A stretch of 64,000 bases of DNA from Pseudomonas anatoliensis. Lineage in GTDB: Bacteria > Pseudomonadota > Gammaproteobacteria > Pseudomonadales > Pseudomonadaceae. The stretch spans positions 248,001 to 312,000 of the forward strand of contig NZ_JACVHC010000006.1 in the NCBI RefSeq assembly GCF_017976235.1. Reading direction: 5' to 3'. How positions within the stretch are numbered: position 1 is the first letter of the stretch; each line of letters starts with the position of its first letter. The translations under genes were made by a program, and so were the position numbers. The notes beneath the pieces were generated by a model. That model had not been told where the DNA came from and did not search any database. It saw nothing but the letters and a program-made list of their open reading frames with translations. Positions 42,459 to 50,138 of the stretch are shown piece after piece.

Positions 42459-43952
42459 TCAGTCTTCTTTGTCGGCGGTGGCGCTGAGGCGGCCCCAGGT
42501 GTTGGCGATGAAGATGAGGTGGGCGAGTTGTTGTTCTAGGGCTTGGGTGTCCATGTGCGGGTTGGCTTCCGCCAGTAGGCCGAGGGCGTCTGTGTCGGTC
42601 TGGCTTTGCTGTATGGCCTCGATCAAGGGGGCGATGGCGCGTTGGCTGTGTTGTTGCAGTGTTGCAGGCGGCAGGCTTTGGATGGCTTGGTCGAGGGCGA
42701 TTTGGTCGAGTCCGGGGATAGCGCTTGGCTCGGCGAAGGCTGGTGTGGCGGCGGTGGCTGAGGCTTTTTGCAGGTCGCCGTCTTGCAGGTTGTAGGTGCG
42801 TTGCCAGTAGGTGTTGCTGAATCTGACGCCGGATTCGGTGAGGGCTTTGTCTCGCTGGGCGAGGCTTTTGTCGATTTCTTCTTGTTGCCACAGTTGATAG
42901 ACCGGGGCGGCGACGTGTGTGCCGAAGTTGAGGTCGACGATGTGGCGGATGCAGGCATTGAGTGCGGTGGCGACGATGCTGGCGTCGCCGTCGCGGATGT
43001 CTTGGGTGACTTCGGCGCCTGCGGTGGCGCTGGCGCGGTTGCTGTCTTTTTCGGTGGTCTGGTTTTGGCCGAGCATGGCGACGTTGATTTCGCTGCGGCA
43101 GTACTCGAGTAGCTGGCGGTAGACGTCGGCGCTGCCGGCTTTGCCAGCGGCTTCGATGATTTGGACGCTGGCGTCGTCGGGGATGGCGGCGACGGCGTCT
43201 TGGACCATGGCTTCGAGGCTGTCGAGTAGCAGGTTGGTTTCGTCGTCAGTGGCGCCGCGCGGGTGTTTGCCGATGACCCAGGGGCTGCCGTATTTCTCTG
43301 TGAATTGGACCCAGTATTTGAGCCCGCCTTTCATGAAGGTGGCGGGCCAGAAGCACATGCTTAGGTCCGGGAAGCCGTAGGGGTTGGCGTAGGTGGCGTC
43401 TTGGCGGGCGACGATGAAGCGTTGCGGGTCGCAGGGCTCGCCGTCGGGGCCGGCGTCTTTGGCGCGAAAGCGCAGTGTGTTGTGTTGGTCGTAGAAGAAC
43501 CATTCGGCCGGTTTGCCGAGCAGGTCTTGCGGCACCCAGTGTTTGCCGAGGGGCTGCCATAGCAGTTCGACGGGTTGGTAGCCGAACAGCGGCGCGTCGA
43601 GCAGTTCGCGCAGGATGCGATCGAGGTCGAGGTCGGCGAGCCAGTCGTTGATGAAGCGCTCGATTTTGGGTGAGGCTTCGCCGCGTTTCAGACCTCGTTC
43701 CAAGGAGAGGACGGCGGCTTTGCGACGGCGGATGTTGCCGCCGACCAGGGCGCTGCTGCGCAGGTCGCGGTAGACCTTGATGTCTTTGCCTTGAGCTTTG
43801 AGGATGGGGTCAGGGTTTGGCAGGTGGGTGCCGAAACCGCCGGCCTCGATGCGGCTGCGGGTGGCGATGTGGCGCTTGAGTGTGGGGTTGCGTTTGGCTT
43901 CAGCAAAGCTGACGAATTGTGTGGGGCTGATCCATAGGCCTTGGTTGTTCAT
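42459..43952 (-). CDS. Portal protein (DUF935, Mu gp29-like)
   Basis: A 497-aa portal protein. It starts MNNQGLWISPTQFVSFAEAKRNPTLKRHIATRSR and contains QPVELLWQPLGKHWVPQDLLGKPAEWFFYD and KGGLKYWVQFTEKYGSPWVIGKHPRG, hallmarks of DUF935. The start overlaps the terminase stop by 4 bp (ATGA). The open frame continues far upstream but only as a shadow of the terminase gene. Confidence 0.93.
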   Translation of the reverse strand: MNNQGLWISPTQFVSFAEAKRNPTLKRHIATRSRIEAGGFGTHLPNPDPILKAQGKDIKVYRDLRSSALVGGNIRRRKAAVLSLERGLKRGEASPKIERFINDWLADLDLDRILRELLDAPLFGYQPVELLWQPLGKHWVPQDLLGKPAEWFFYDQHNTLRFRAKDAGPDGEPCDPQRFIVARQDATYANPYGFPDLSMCFWPATFMKGGLKYWVQFTEKYGSPWVIGKHPRGATDDETNLLLDSLEAMVQDAVAAIPDDASVQIIEAAGKAGSADVYRQLLEYCRSEINVAMLGQNQTTEKDSNRASATAGAEVTQDIRDGDASIVATALNACIRHIVDLNFGTHVAAPVYQLWQQEEIDKSLAQRDKALTESGVRFSNTYWQRTYNLQDGDLQKASATAATPAFAEPSAIPGLDQIALDQAIQSLPPATLQQHSQRAIAPLIEAIQQSQTDTDALGLLAEANPHMDTQALEQQLAHLIFIANTWGRLSATADKED

Positions 43953-45556
43953 GCGTACCCTTGGGTGATGCGTTGGCCCTGACGTGGGCGACGTGATTTG
44001 ACGGTGACGGGGCCTGCGGTGACTTCGAGTGTGGCGAAGTGCGCGAGCGCGCCGGCCCCGGCGAAGTCGCCGTGGCGGTAGAGGTCGGGGTCTTTGAGGT
44101 CTTGTTGGCGGGTTTTGGCGATCATGGGGATGCCGTCGATGGTTTCGATGGCGCGGATGTCTTGGTGCAGGGAGTCGTCGAGGGGCAGTGTGAGGTTGGC
44201 GTCTTCGAAGAGTTGGACGAATTTGGGCATCCAGGCGCCGTACCAGGCGCGGCTGATTTTGACTTGGTGGATGCGGCTGTGGCCGAACTGGTCGGCGGTT
44301 TCTTCGGCGAGGGTTTCGCCGTTGCCGGTGGCGTCGAGGGCGGCACCGATGAAGCGCGGCAGTCCTTGCAGGATGTAGAAGAGGATTTGTTTTTGTTGCC
44401 GGGTGGGCACTTTGTGCAGTTCGACGACGAAGGGTACGTCGCGGTGCCGCGCTTGGTCGACGGACATGGGGCAGATGATGGAGAAGTCCCGGTGTCGGGC
44501 GTAGTCCATGCCCAGGAAGTGGCGCACGTCGGGCGTCAAGTCTTGTTGCATGACGGGGGTCAGGTAGCGTTCGATCCAGTCGGTTATGTAGGCTTCGCGG
44601 CGATGGATGGGTTGTTGGGTGAAGGCGTCGTCGAGGGCCAGACGCAGGACGCTGCGGCCCGGGCGCATGGCTTCGTCGATCCATACGCCGGGGATGCAGA
44701 CGCCGTTGCCGTCGCGCGGGATGGCGTCGAGTTCTTCGCGCATTTGCGCTTTGCGCGGCCCGTAGGCGTTGCGGATTTTTTTGTACCAGGCTTCTTTGCC
44801 CTCCGCTGTCGGGATCTGCCCAGCCATGTAGCACACGCGTTCGTACAGGCCGTTGGCGACGGCGTCGTCGAAGGTGGCGCGGTAGACCTGGGCGCTGTCG
44901 CCGTAGCGTTTGTCGCGGATGTCGCTGACCATTTGGTTGAAGGCGTTGGCCTTGCCGTTGTGGGTGCTGATGATGACGATGCGGCCGCCCCAGATGAGTA
45001 GCGCGGTGGCGGCGTCGAGTACCGCGCAGACGTTTCGGTGGAAGGCGGCTTCGTCGATGATGACTTTGCCTTGCAGGCCGCGAACGCTGGCGGGGTTGCT
45101 GGAGAGTGCGACGATTTTGAAGCCTGAGGCGTAGCGGATGCGGTAGGCGTTTATCTGCCGGGTGTTGCCTGCCTCGTCTTGATCAAGGAATAAAAACTCT
45201 TCGATTTGGCTGACGCCGGAGGCTTGGGCCTGGGCGATGACGCGGCTGAATTTGGCGCAGTAGCCGATGAATTCGAGACCCTTTTCTTTGGTGTCGCCGA
45301 TGTAGAAGCAGTCCATGCCGCTGGCGCTTTTTTGCGAGGCGGCGGTGATGACGCTGTCGAGGGCTTCGGCGAAGGTGATGCCGGTGCGCCGGCCTTTTTC
45401 ACAGAGTTTGATTTGCGCGTCGATGGCGAGCCATTGGGCTTGGTGGGCCATGAGTAGGCCTTCGGTTTGCGGGTTGTAGCCTTCGGGGATTTGGCGAACG
45501 CTGGGCGGCAGTTCGTCCCATTCGATGACGCGCAGTGTGCTGGCGGAGGGTTTCAT
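43949..45556 (-). CDS. Terminase large subunit (Mu gp28-like)
   Basis: A 535-aa packaging motor. The ATPase part has an atypical Walker A (CEKGRRTGITFAEA, about residues 52-65) and a Walker B-type KVIIDEAAFHRN. The nuclease part has FLGMDYARHRDFSIICPM and later GAALDATGNGETLAEE, giving the acidic residues of an RNase H-like fold. It overlaps the small subunit gene by 4 bp. Confidence 0.93.
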   Translation of the reverse strand: MKPSASTLRVIEWDELPPSVRQIPEGYNPQTEGLLMAHQAQWLAIDAQIKLCEKGRRTGITFAEALDSVITAASQKSASGMDCFYIGDTKEKGLEFIGYCAKFSRVIAQAQASGVSQIEEFLFLDQDEAGNTRQINAYRIRYASGFKIVALSSNPASVRGLQGKVIIDEAAFHRNVCAVLDAATALLIWGGRIVIISTHNGKANAFNQMVSDIRDKRYGDSAQVYRATFDDAVANGLYERVCYMAGQIPTAEGKEAWYKKIRNAYGPRKAQMREELDAIPRDGNGVCIPGVWIDEAMRPGRSVLRLALDDAFTQQPIHRREAYITDWIERYLTPVMQQDLTPDVRHFLGMDYARHRDFSIICPMSVDQARHRDVPFVVELHKVPTRQQKQILFYILQGLPRFIGAALDATGNGETLAEETADQFGHSRIHQVKISRAWYGAWMPKFVQLFEDANLTLPLDDSLHQDIRAIETIDGIPMIAKTRQQDLKDPDLYRHGDFAGAGALAHFATLEVTAGPVTVKSRRPRQGQRITQGYA

Positions 45557-46104
45557 GGTTTGACGCCGAGGAAGGTTTGGCGCCAGTACTGGGCTTGGTC
45601 TTCGGTCATGCCTTGGGTTTTGACGGCATTGTCGAGTTGGGCGGCTTGTTCTTGCAGGAGGCGTTCGCGGGTGGCTGTTTCGATGGTTTGGCGTTCTTTG
45701 ACGCTGAGGGTTCGGGCTTCCATGGTGGCTTTGGCGGCGCGGGCCAAGGCGGAGATTTCGGCGATGGTGATGTCGTCTTTCTCGTGGGCGCCCAAGGCGG
45801 CTTGGTAGGTCAGGGTTGAGATGGCTTCGACGAGGAGTACGCCGGTTTTGTCGGAGGCGTCTTCACCGAAGGCACCAACGAAGGCTTCGGCCATTTCACG
45901 TTGTTGGCGGACTTTGTCGGTGAGTTGGTCGAAGCCGACTTTGAAGCGGCCCAAGGCGCTGCGGCTGGGGGGCGTTTCGTTGGGGAAGCGCGCTTGGAGG
46001 TCAGCGAGCATGGCGTCGAGGGTGTGACGGTCTTCGCGCAGGAGTTTGTGCAGGTAGGCTTTGACGTCGGCCGGCAGGCGGTTGATGGTGGATTTGCCGG
46101 CCAT
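45553..46104 (-). CDS. DUF3486 protein (Mu gp27-like, probable small terminase)
   Basis: A 183-aa protein: MAGKSTINRLPADVKAYLHKLLREDRHTLDAMLADLQARFP is the typical DNA-binding N-terminus of gp27-type proteins, followed by helical SALGRFKVGFDQL and a coiled C-terminus (ERLLQEQAAQLDNAV). It likely recognises phage DNA for packaging. The ATG at 46104 fits the family; longer reading is shadow. Confidence 0.9.
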   Translation of the reverse strand: MAGKSTINRLPADVKAYLHKLLREDRHTLDAMLADLQARFPNETPPSRSALGRFKVGFDQLTDKVRQQREMAEAFVGAFGEDASDKTGVLLVEAISTLTYQAALGAHEKDDITIAEISALARAAKATMEARTLSVKERQTIETATRERLLQEQAAQLDNAVKTQGMTEDQAQYWRQTFLGVKP

Positions 46105-46106
46105 GG

Positions 46107-46400
46107 TCAGGCGCCCGGCCGTTGGATGCCGGGGACGCGGGCGCGGCCGGCGGCGATGTCTTGGCCGCGTTCGGTGAGGGTGGCGACGAGGATGGGCCCG
46201 ATGTCTGTGAGGGTGATGGCGTGTTGTTCGGCGAGCCAGTGCAGTTCGGTTTTGGTTTGGTCGCGGCTGGCGCTGTGGCCGTAGTGGTCCAGAGCAGTGT
46301 TGAGGACGGAGCTGTTGGCGCGGTAGCCGGGCATGTCGGCGAGCAGGCGCAGGAGGACTAGGCGTATGTCGTGGCGCAGGTAGTCGCTGTATTGGGTCAT
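46107..46400 (-). CDS. VpaChn25_0724-family phage protein (Mu gp26-like position)
   Basis: A 97-aa winged-helix-like protein (MTQYSDYLRHDIRLVLLRLLADMPGYRANSSVLNTALDHYGHSASRDQTKTELHWLAEQHAITL). The family is widespread in Mu-like phages just before the small terminase. No function is known, though DNA binding is plausible. It overlaps DUF2730 by 4 bp and ends 2 bp before gp27. Confidence 0.88.
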   Translation of the reverse strand: MTQYSDYLRHDIRLVLLRLLADMPGYRANSSVLNTALDHYGHSASRDQTKTELHWLAEQHAITLTDIGPILVATLTERGQDIAAGRARVPGIQRPGA

Positions 46401-46702
46401 GGTTTTTCTCGCAGGAGGTAGTCGTTGATGCGTTCAAGCGCACGGGCCAGTGGGCTGAGGGCGTCTTTGACGCCGGTGAGTTCGGCGCGGATGGCTTTCA
46501 TGTCGCCGAGTAGGTCGGCGATGGCGCTTTGGTCTGGCAGGTGGCGGACGTGTTCTTCGAGGGCGACGATGCGGGTGTTGAGTTCGATCAGTTGTTGGAC
46601 GCTGGCGGCTTGGCGTTTGGCGATCCAGGTGTAGAGGCTGAGGACGGTGAGGATTAGCCATTGGACGATTTGGAGGATGGTGTTGAGGTCTTGGAGGTTC
46701 AT
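46397..46702 (-). CDS. DUF2730 family phage membrane protein
   Basis: A 101-aa protein with one N-terminal membrane helix (NTILQIVQWLILTVLSLYTWIAK) and a coiled coil (LIELNTRIVALEEHVRHLPDQ). This is the DUF2730 family of Mu-like phages (Mu gp25-like place). It opens the first late operon. The repeated late motif lies 134 bp upstream, after the SLATT cargo gene. Confidence 0.85.
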   Translation of the reverse strand: MNLQDLNTILQIVQWLILTVLSLYTWIAKRQAASVQQLIELNTRIVALEEHVRHLPDQSAIADLLGDMKAIRAELTGVKDALSPLARALERINDYLLREKP

Positions 46703-46835
46703 GGGGTGCCCCGGGTTTTGACGGGGGTGTTGCGGGGGTTTGGGGGTCGCATGGGGTTGCCTCCGGTCAGGGCTCCCGGTTTTGCGGGTGCCAGAAATAC
46801 ACACGCCGCTATGGTGGGCGGCGTGGGGATGGAGG

Positions 46836-46852
46836 GCTTTTAAATGGGTTTA
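46836..46852 (-). promoter_or_regulatory. Repeated late-operon motif, copy 4 (upstream of DUF2730)
   Basis: On the minus strand TAAACCCATTTAAAAGC. It overlaps the stop codon of the SLATT gene and lies 134 bp before DUF2730. It differs most from the other copies (ATTT for GATT). Confidence 0.5.
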
Positions 46853-47425
46853 GGGAGATTCAGCGGTTTTACAGTCGCATTTACGTTTGGTTTTTGGCGC
46901 TTGGATGCTGCTTTCGCAAAAGTCGAAAACTTGGGCTACCCACGATTGGAAGAATCCGATCTTTGGTAATTCTTTTTTCGGGTACCCCATCGCCCGCATC
47001 AGCTCATTATGACAAATGGCATTCAAGACATGCATCACTGGCGGCTCTTCTGCTTCGATGTTCAGCCGTGCCTCTTGGACCTGAAGCAAGAGCTCTTCTG
47101 TTTCATCGGCAAGCATGCTTTTTTCAAGTTCTACATACTTGCGCATAAAATCAGTGTGATCACGCCCGCGCTGTGCACTGCCCACGACCAAGTTAATCGA
47201 CGCAGCGATCGTCACCACAGCAGAAGCCACCAGTGCGACTACTTGGTATTCTTTCTGAAGGACCCCGTAGATCGCAGCCGAGCCAAATATCAACGACAGC
47301 ATGTTGGACGTTTTATCCAGCCTGTCGTAGAAGCTTCGACGACGTTGGTGATATCGAATAGAGCGTCGCACGCTGAACAACGCATTGTGCCAGCGTGTGG
47401 GGAGATCAGGTGTCGTCGCTTCCAT
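46850..47425 (-). CDS. SLATT-domain 2-TM protein
   Basis: A 191-aa protein with a basic N-terminus (SIRYHQRRRSFYDRLDK), two adjacent membrane helices (SLIFGSAAIYGVLQ and VVALVASAVVTIAASINLVVG) and a long cytoplasmic helix (RKYVELEKSMLADETEELLLQVQEARLNIEAEEPPVMHVLNAICHNE). This is the SLATT layout, a family of proposed pore-forming effectors of nucleotide-sensing immunity. No nucleotide cyclase lies nearby, so here it may act alone. A GAGGA ribosome site precedes the start. Confidence 0.75.
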   Translation of the reverse strand: MEATTPDLPTRWHNALFSVRRSIRYHQRRRSFYDRLDKTSNMLSLIFGSAAIYGVLQKEYQVVALVASAVVTIAASINLVVGSAQRGRDHTDFMRKYVELEKSMLADETEELLLQVQEARLNIEAEEPPVMHVLNAICHNELMRAMGYPKKELPKIGFFQSWVAQVFDFCESSIQAPKTKRKCDCKTAESP

Positions 47426-47609
47426 GCTGACTTCCTCTACCAGGTCTTGGTCGTGGTGGTGGAAGAGTGTCTACCACTTCTGGAAACCCCTTTTCTTTGT
47501 GATCTTCCAAGCTGGGACGGCGGCGAGGCCCTTGATCATTGTTGTTATGAAGTTCGCCGTTGCCCTCTCTGCTTCGGTCCCGGCTATGGTCATCTCTATC
47601 CCTTCGCAT
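47406..47609 (-). CDS. Small charged hypothetical protein (67 aa)
   Basis: A 67-aa hydrophilic peptide rich in Arg, Asp, Gly and Pro (MRRDRDDHSRDRSREGNGEL; TLPPPRPRPGRGSQHG), likely disordered. The ATG at 47609 has AAGGGA 7 bases upstream and the gene overlaps the SLATT start by 20 bp, which supports translation as a coupled pair. No family recognised. Confidence 0.45.
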   Translation of the reverse strand: MRRDRDDHSRDRSREGNGELHNNNDQGPRRRPSLEDHKEKGFPEVVDTLPPPRPRPGRGSQHGSDDT

Positions 47610-47706
47610 TTCGTAATCCCTTGCTGTTGTGGTGGCGCAGCTAATGTTTCCGCCTAACGGCTTTTTCCAAAGTGGCAATTTAATATTAATTTTGTGTCTT
47701 TTGGGA

Positions 47707-48258
47707 TTATTTGTTTTCGGTGACGACGGTTGAAGGATCTGCGGAACTTAGGCATTCGGTTTGCCTGGATCGGAACTCATCCAGAAGGTTTCGGATGGCA
47801 CCGGGAACGGCTTCTTTACCTCCCTGACGCACGGTACTGACTTCGGCCTGCCACCAACTATTGGCGAAGATCCCGGCTGACGCGCAGTGCCCCAAGGGTT
47901 CAAAGACCGAGCGGCCGAACTGGGCCTGCCCTGTTTCACGCAGGGCTTTGAAGTTTTGGCTGTGCGTCGACAGGTCTTTGAGGTTGTTGGCTTTGAGAAT
48001 TTGCAGGCCTTGGGTCATGGCGGTGTCGAGGTCTGCGAGGTATTGGGTGGCGCTGGCCAGGGCTTGGGGGCTGGCGCTGGTGTAGACGGTTGCTGGCGGC
48101 GACGCTTCGCTGGTTTGGGCGGCAACGGATTCTACGGGGGTGGGTTTGTTTGGGGTGAGCCAATACCAGCCTATGGCGACGAGGATTGCCCAGGTCAGCA
48201 GTGGTGCGATTTTTTGGGCGGTGGTTTTCTGCGGTTTTGTGGTGGTGTTCTGGGTCAT
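47707..48258 (-). CDS. Hypothetical single-TM secreted-domain protein (183 aa)
   Basis: A 183-aa protein with one N-terminal membrane segment (IAPLLTWAILVAIGWYWL, residues 17-34), then a linker (NKPTPVESVAAQTSEASPPA) and a helical domain with two cysteines (GHCASAGIF, ECLSS) that could form a disulfide outside the cytoplasm. The start has a perfect AAGGAG. It lies in the place of the lysis genes in related phages but shows no enzyme motif. Confidence 0.65.
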   Translation of the reverse strand: MTQNTTTKPQKTTAQKIAPLLTWAILVAIGWYWLTPNKPTPVESVAAQTSEASPPATVYTSASPQALASATQYLADLDTAMTQGLQILKANNLKDLSTHSQNFKALRETGQAQFGRSVFEPLGHCASAGIFANSWWQAEVSTVRQGGKEAVPGAIRNLLDEFRSRQTECLSSADPSTVVTENK

Positions 48259-48296
48259 TTGAAGCTCCTTGTGGGTGTTTCGTCCTTGGGAGTTGC

Positions 48297-48782
48297 TTAG
48301 TTTGCTGCTACGAGCATGAAGGCCAGGCATCCGAACGCGCCTGTTGTGATGAGGGCGTAGGCTTTGAGTGCTTCAGGCAGGTGGTCTTTGATTGAGTAGC
48401 TTATGGCGGCGAGGCCGATGCAGGCCACACAGATTTTCAGGATGATTCGGTTGTTGCGCTGCTGACGGGCGTGGGCTGTCTTTTGGGTGGCAATGTGGTC
48501 GTGGGTTTGCAGGTTGTAGTCGCAGTGCATGCACAGTTGGGTGTAGCGCCAGGTGTCACGGTCGCATTGGGGGCATTGGCGAGATCGGTCGCTGTTGTGA
48601 GGTGGTGGGTGTTTGGTGGTGGTGTTGATGTCGAAGGTCTGGGTGCCTAGGTTGATGTGGCCGCGGTTGCCTTTGATTTTGATGGTGAGTTGATGTTCTT
48701 TTCCATCCTTGGGGAGGTTTTGTATTTCCTCTGAAATCCTGGCTGTTAGTTTGCTGACCAGGTCTCCGTCCTCGCTTGGCAT
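48297..48782 (-). CDS. Hypothetical zinc-ribbon protein with two C-terminal TM helices
   Basis: A 161-aa protein. Centre: CPQCDRDTWRYTQLCMHCDYNLQTH, a four-cysteine zinc ribbon near residues 90-112. C-terminus: two membrane helices (IILKICVACIGLAAISYSI and AYALITTGAFGCLAFMLVAA). AAGGAAA precedes the ATG. It is the first leftward gene after the repressor. The function is unknown; a holin-like role is conceivable but the zinc ribbon argues against it. Confidence 0.65.
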   Translation of the reverse strand: MPSEDGDLVSKLTARISEEIQNLPKDGKEHQLTIKIKGNRGHINLGTQTFDINTTTKHPPPHNSDRSRQCPQCDRDTWRYTQLCMHCDYNLQTHDHIATQKTAHARQQRNNRIILKICVACIGLAAISYSIKDHLPEALKAYALITTGAFGCLAFMLVAAN

Positions 48783-48800
48783 AGATTTCCTTTTGCTGTC

Positions 48801-49220
48801 TCAGCGGTTTATGACCAATTTCAATATTCGCTCAACGCGCGCTTCGTCGAACGCTTGTTCGTGCCCGAGCGCGTTGTAGATTTCTGCGGCGACTTCGGCC
48901 AGTTTTTTTGATGGCCAGCGCCGGCCAGCCTGTTTGGCGGCGGCTTCGAGCATTTCGATGATTCGCCCAAGTTTTTCGCAGTCGATGGGGGCCCATGCGG
49001 GGGCTTGTGTCGGGACGATGATTTTTTGGCCGGTGATGATGTAGTACATGTCGGCGCCGGCTTTGGTGATGGCGGCCATGTAGTCGGCATCGGGGACGCG
49101 TTCGCCTGCCTCGTAGAGCATTTGGGTTTTTTTGGTGACGTTGGCCAGTGCCGCGAAGTCGGTTTGGTTGAGGCCTAGTCGTGTTCGCTCGGCGCGTAGC
49201 CGCTCACAAAAGGAAACCAT
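48801..49220 (-). CDS. Prophage repressor, XRE/CI-like
   Basis: A 139-aa regulator with an N-terminal helix-turn-helix (RLRAERTRLGLNQTDFAALANVTKKTQMLYEAGERVPDADYM) and a helical C-terminal domain (GRIIEMLEAAAKQAGRRWPSKKLAEVAAEIYNAL) for oligomerisation. It lacks a LexA-type peptidase domain, so induction is not by RecA cleavage. It faces the early operon across 119 bp with two dyad sites; the first overlaps its own start codon, implying autoregulation. Confidence 0.88.
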   Translation of the reverse strand: MVSFCERLRAERTRLGLNQTDFAALANVTKKTQMLYEAGERVPDADYMAAITKAGADMYYIITGQKIIVPTQAPAWAPIDCEKLGRIIEMLEAAAKQAGRRWPSKKLAEVAAEIYNALGHEQAFDEARVERILKLVINR

Positions 49221-49226
49221 TCGGTT
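49215..49226. promoter_or_regulatory. Operator-like dyad 1 (AACCATTCGGTT)
   Basis: AACCA-TT-CGGTT, one mismatch from the perfect dyad at 49248. It overlaps the repressor start codon, 33 bp from dyad 2 (about three helical turns). Confidence 0.65.
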
Positions 49227-49247
49227 GCCTAAATCCTTTTACATAGA

Positions 49248-49259
49248 AACCGTTCGGTT
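49248..49259. promoter_or_regulatory. Operator-like dyad 2 (AACCGTTCGGTT)
   Basis: AACCG-TT-CGGTT is a perfect 5-2-5 dyad flanked by GA and CC. It lies between the divergent repressor and early genes and is the best candidate for repressor binding. Confidence 0.7.
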
Positions 49260-49304
49260 CCATCATTGGTTCACACCGTCCGACCACGAACGGCAACTTT
49301 ATCG

Positions 49305-49320
49305 GCACCAAGGCTGGTGC
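49305..49320. promoter_or_regulatory. Dyad in early leader (GCACCA-AGGC-TGGTGC)
   Basis: A perfect 6-4-6 inverted repeat 10 bp before the ribosome site of the first early gene. It may be an operator for the Ner-like protein or a leader hairpin. Confidence 0.5.
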
Positions 49321-49339
49321 TGTACCCCGGAGGGATTTG

Positions 49340-49576
49340 ATGACGCTACGTACTGCGGATGAGGCCAGAGCTGCGCTTAAGGCTAAGGGTATTTCGATTA
49401 CTCAGTGGGCGATTGCTAATCGTTTTTCGCCCAACCTGGTGTTTGAGGTGTTGGGTGGACGTAAGAAATGTGTGCGCGGTCAGACGCATGAGATTGCGAT
49501 TAAGTTGGGGCTTAAGGCCGGGGAAATTTGCGTTGATCCGGCGGCGGCCCTTGAGCCTTCGCGTTTTGTGGCGTGA
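49340..49576 (+). CDS. Ner-like early DNA-binding protein
   Basis: A 78-aa protein with a helix-turn-helix (ADEARAALKAKGISITQWAIANRFSPNLVFEVLGGRKKCVRGQTHEIAIKLGL), the size and place of Ner in Mu-type phages. Ner turns down early and repressor transcription. The ATG at 49340 has GGAGGG 5 bases upstream. The gene ends 8 bases before the next ORF's start. Confidence 0.75.
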   Translation: MTLRTADEARAALKAKGISITQWAIANRFSPNLVFEVLGGRKKCVRGQTHEIAIKLGLKAGEICVDPAAALEPSRFVA

Positions 49577-49584
49577 GGCTGTGT

Positions 49585-49827
49585 ATGAAAAAGCATTTCG
49601 GTTATTTGGAATCTACCGCTTTTAAGCGCTCGCCGAGACGGTGCGCGATACAAAAAAAGAACTTTCCTACAAAAAACACACCAATTGCCACTTTTTTGGG
49701 GTTTGCCTGTGGGCGTCTTAATGGATGGCTGGCGCCCACCGTTGGCGTTGAGGGTGCCAATTTACCTGTTTTTGTTGTGCGAGCTGTGTCGGGTTTGAGC
49801 GGTGTTGCGTTGGGGGGCCTGTCATGA
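49585..49827 (+). CDS. Small early protein, hypothetical (80 aa)
   Basis: An 80-aa protein, basic at the N-terminus (MKKHFGYLESTAFKRSPRRC) and hydrophobic later (ATFLGFACGRLNGW, LPVFVVRAVSGLSGVALGG). I do not recognise it. The stop overlaps the next start (ATGA), which suggests that it is translated. A GTG at 49573 could add four residues. Confidence 0.5.
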   Translation: MKKHFGYLESTAFKRSPRRCAIQKKNFPTKNTPIATFLGFACGRLNGWLAPTVGVEGANLPVFVVRAVSGLSGVALGGLS

Positions 49828-50126
49828 GGCGGTCTGTGTCGGCGTCGGCTCGGGTGTTGCGTGTGCTGAAGGCGTTGAAGGGGCACACGGTGACGGGGTT
49901 GAGTAATGCGGAGTTGGCTTTGTTGACGCAGGACAGCCCTAGCAATGTGACGCGGGCGATGCAGGCGTTGATTGAGGAAGGTTTGGCGCTGAAGTTGGAT
50001 AACGGCCGTTTTGCCCACTCGGTGGGTGTGTTGCAGATCGCGCAGGCGCATGCAGAGCATATGGCGCGTGTGACGGGGCGTATGCAGGAGATTAATCAGC
50101 TTATTGCGGCGGGTTCGCAGGTTTAA
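49824..50126 (+). CDS. Winged helix-turn-helix regulator (early)
   Basis: A 100-aa protein with an IclR-like winged helix: RVLRVLKALKGHTVTGLSNAELALLTQDSPSNVTRAMQALIEEGLALKLDNGRFAHS. It has no effector domain. Similar small regulators occur in early operons of Mu-like phages. Its target is unknown. It precedes the 309-aa gene by 12 bp. Confidence 0.75.
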   Translation: MRRSVSASARVLRVLKALKGHTVTGLSNAELALLTQDSPSNVTRAMQALIEEGLALKLDNGRFAHSVGVLQIAQAHAEHMARVTGRMQEINQLIAAGSQV

Positions 50127-50138
50127 AGGGAGTGATGT

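Noticed and set aside
43953..44834. Extended reading of the portal frame
   Set aside because: It is an Arg/Pro-rich shadow of the terminase gene; the portal start overlaps the terminase stop.
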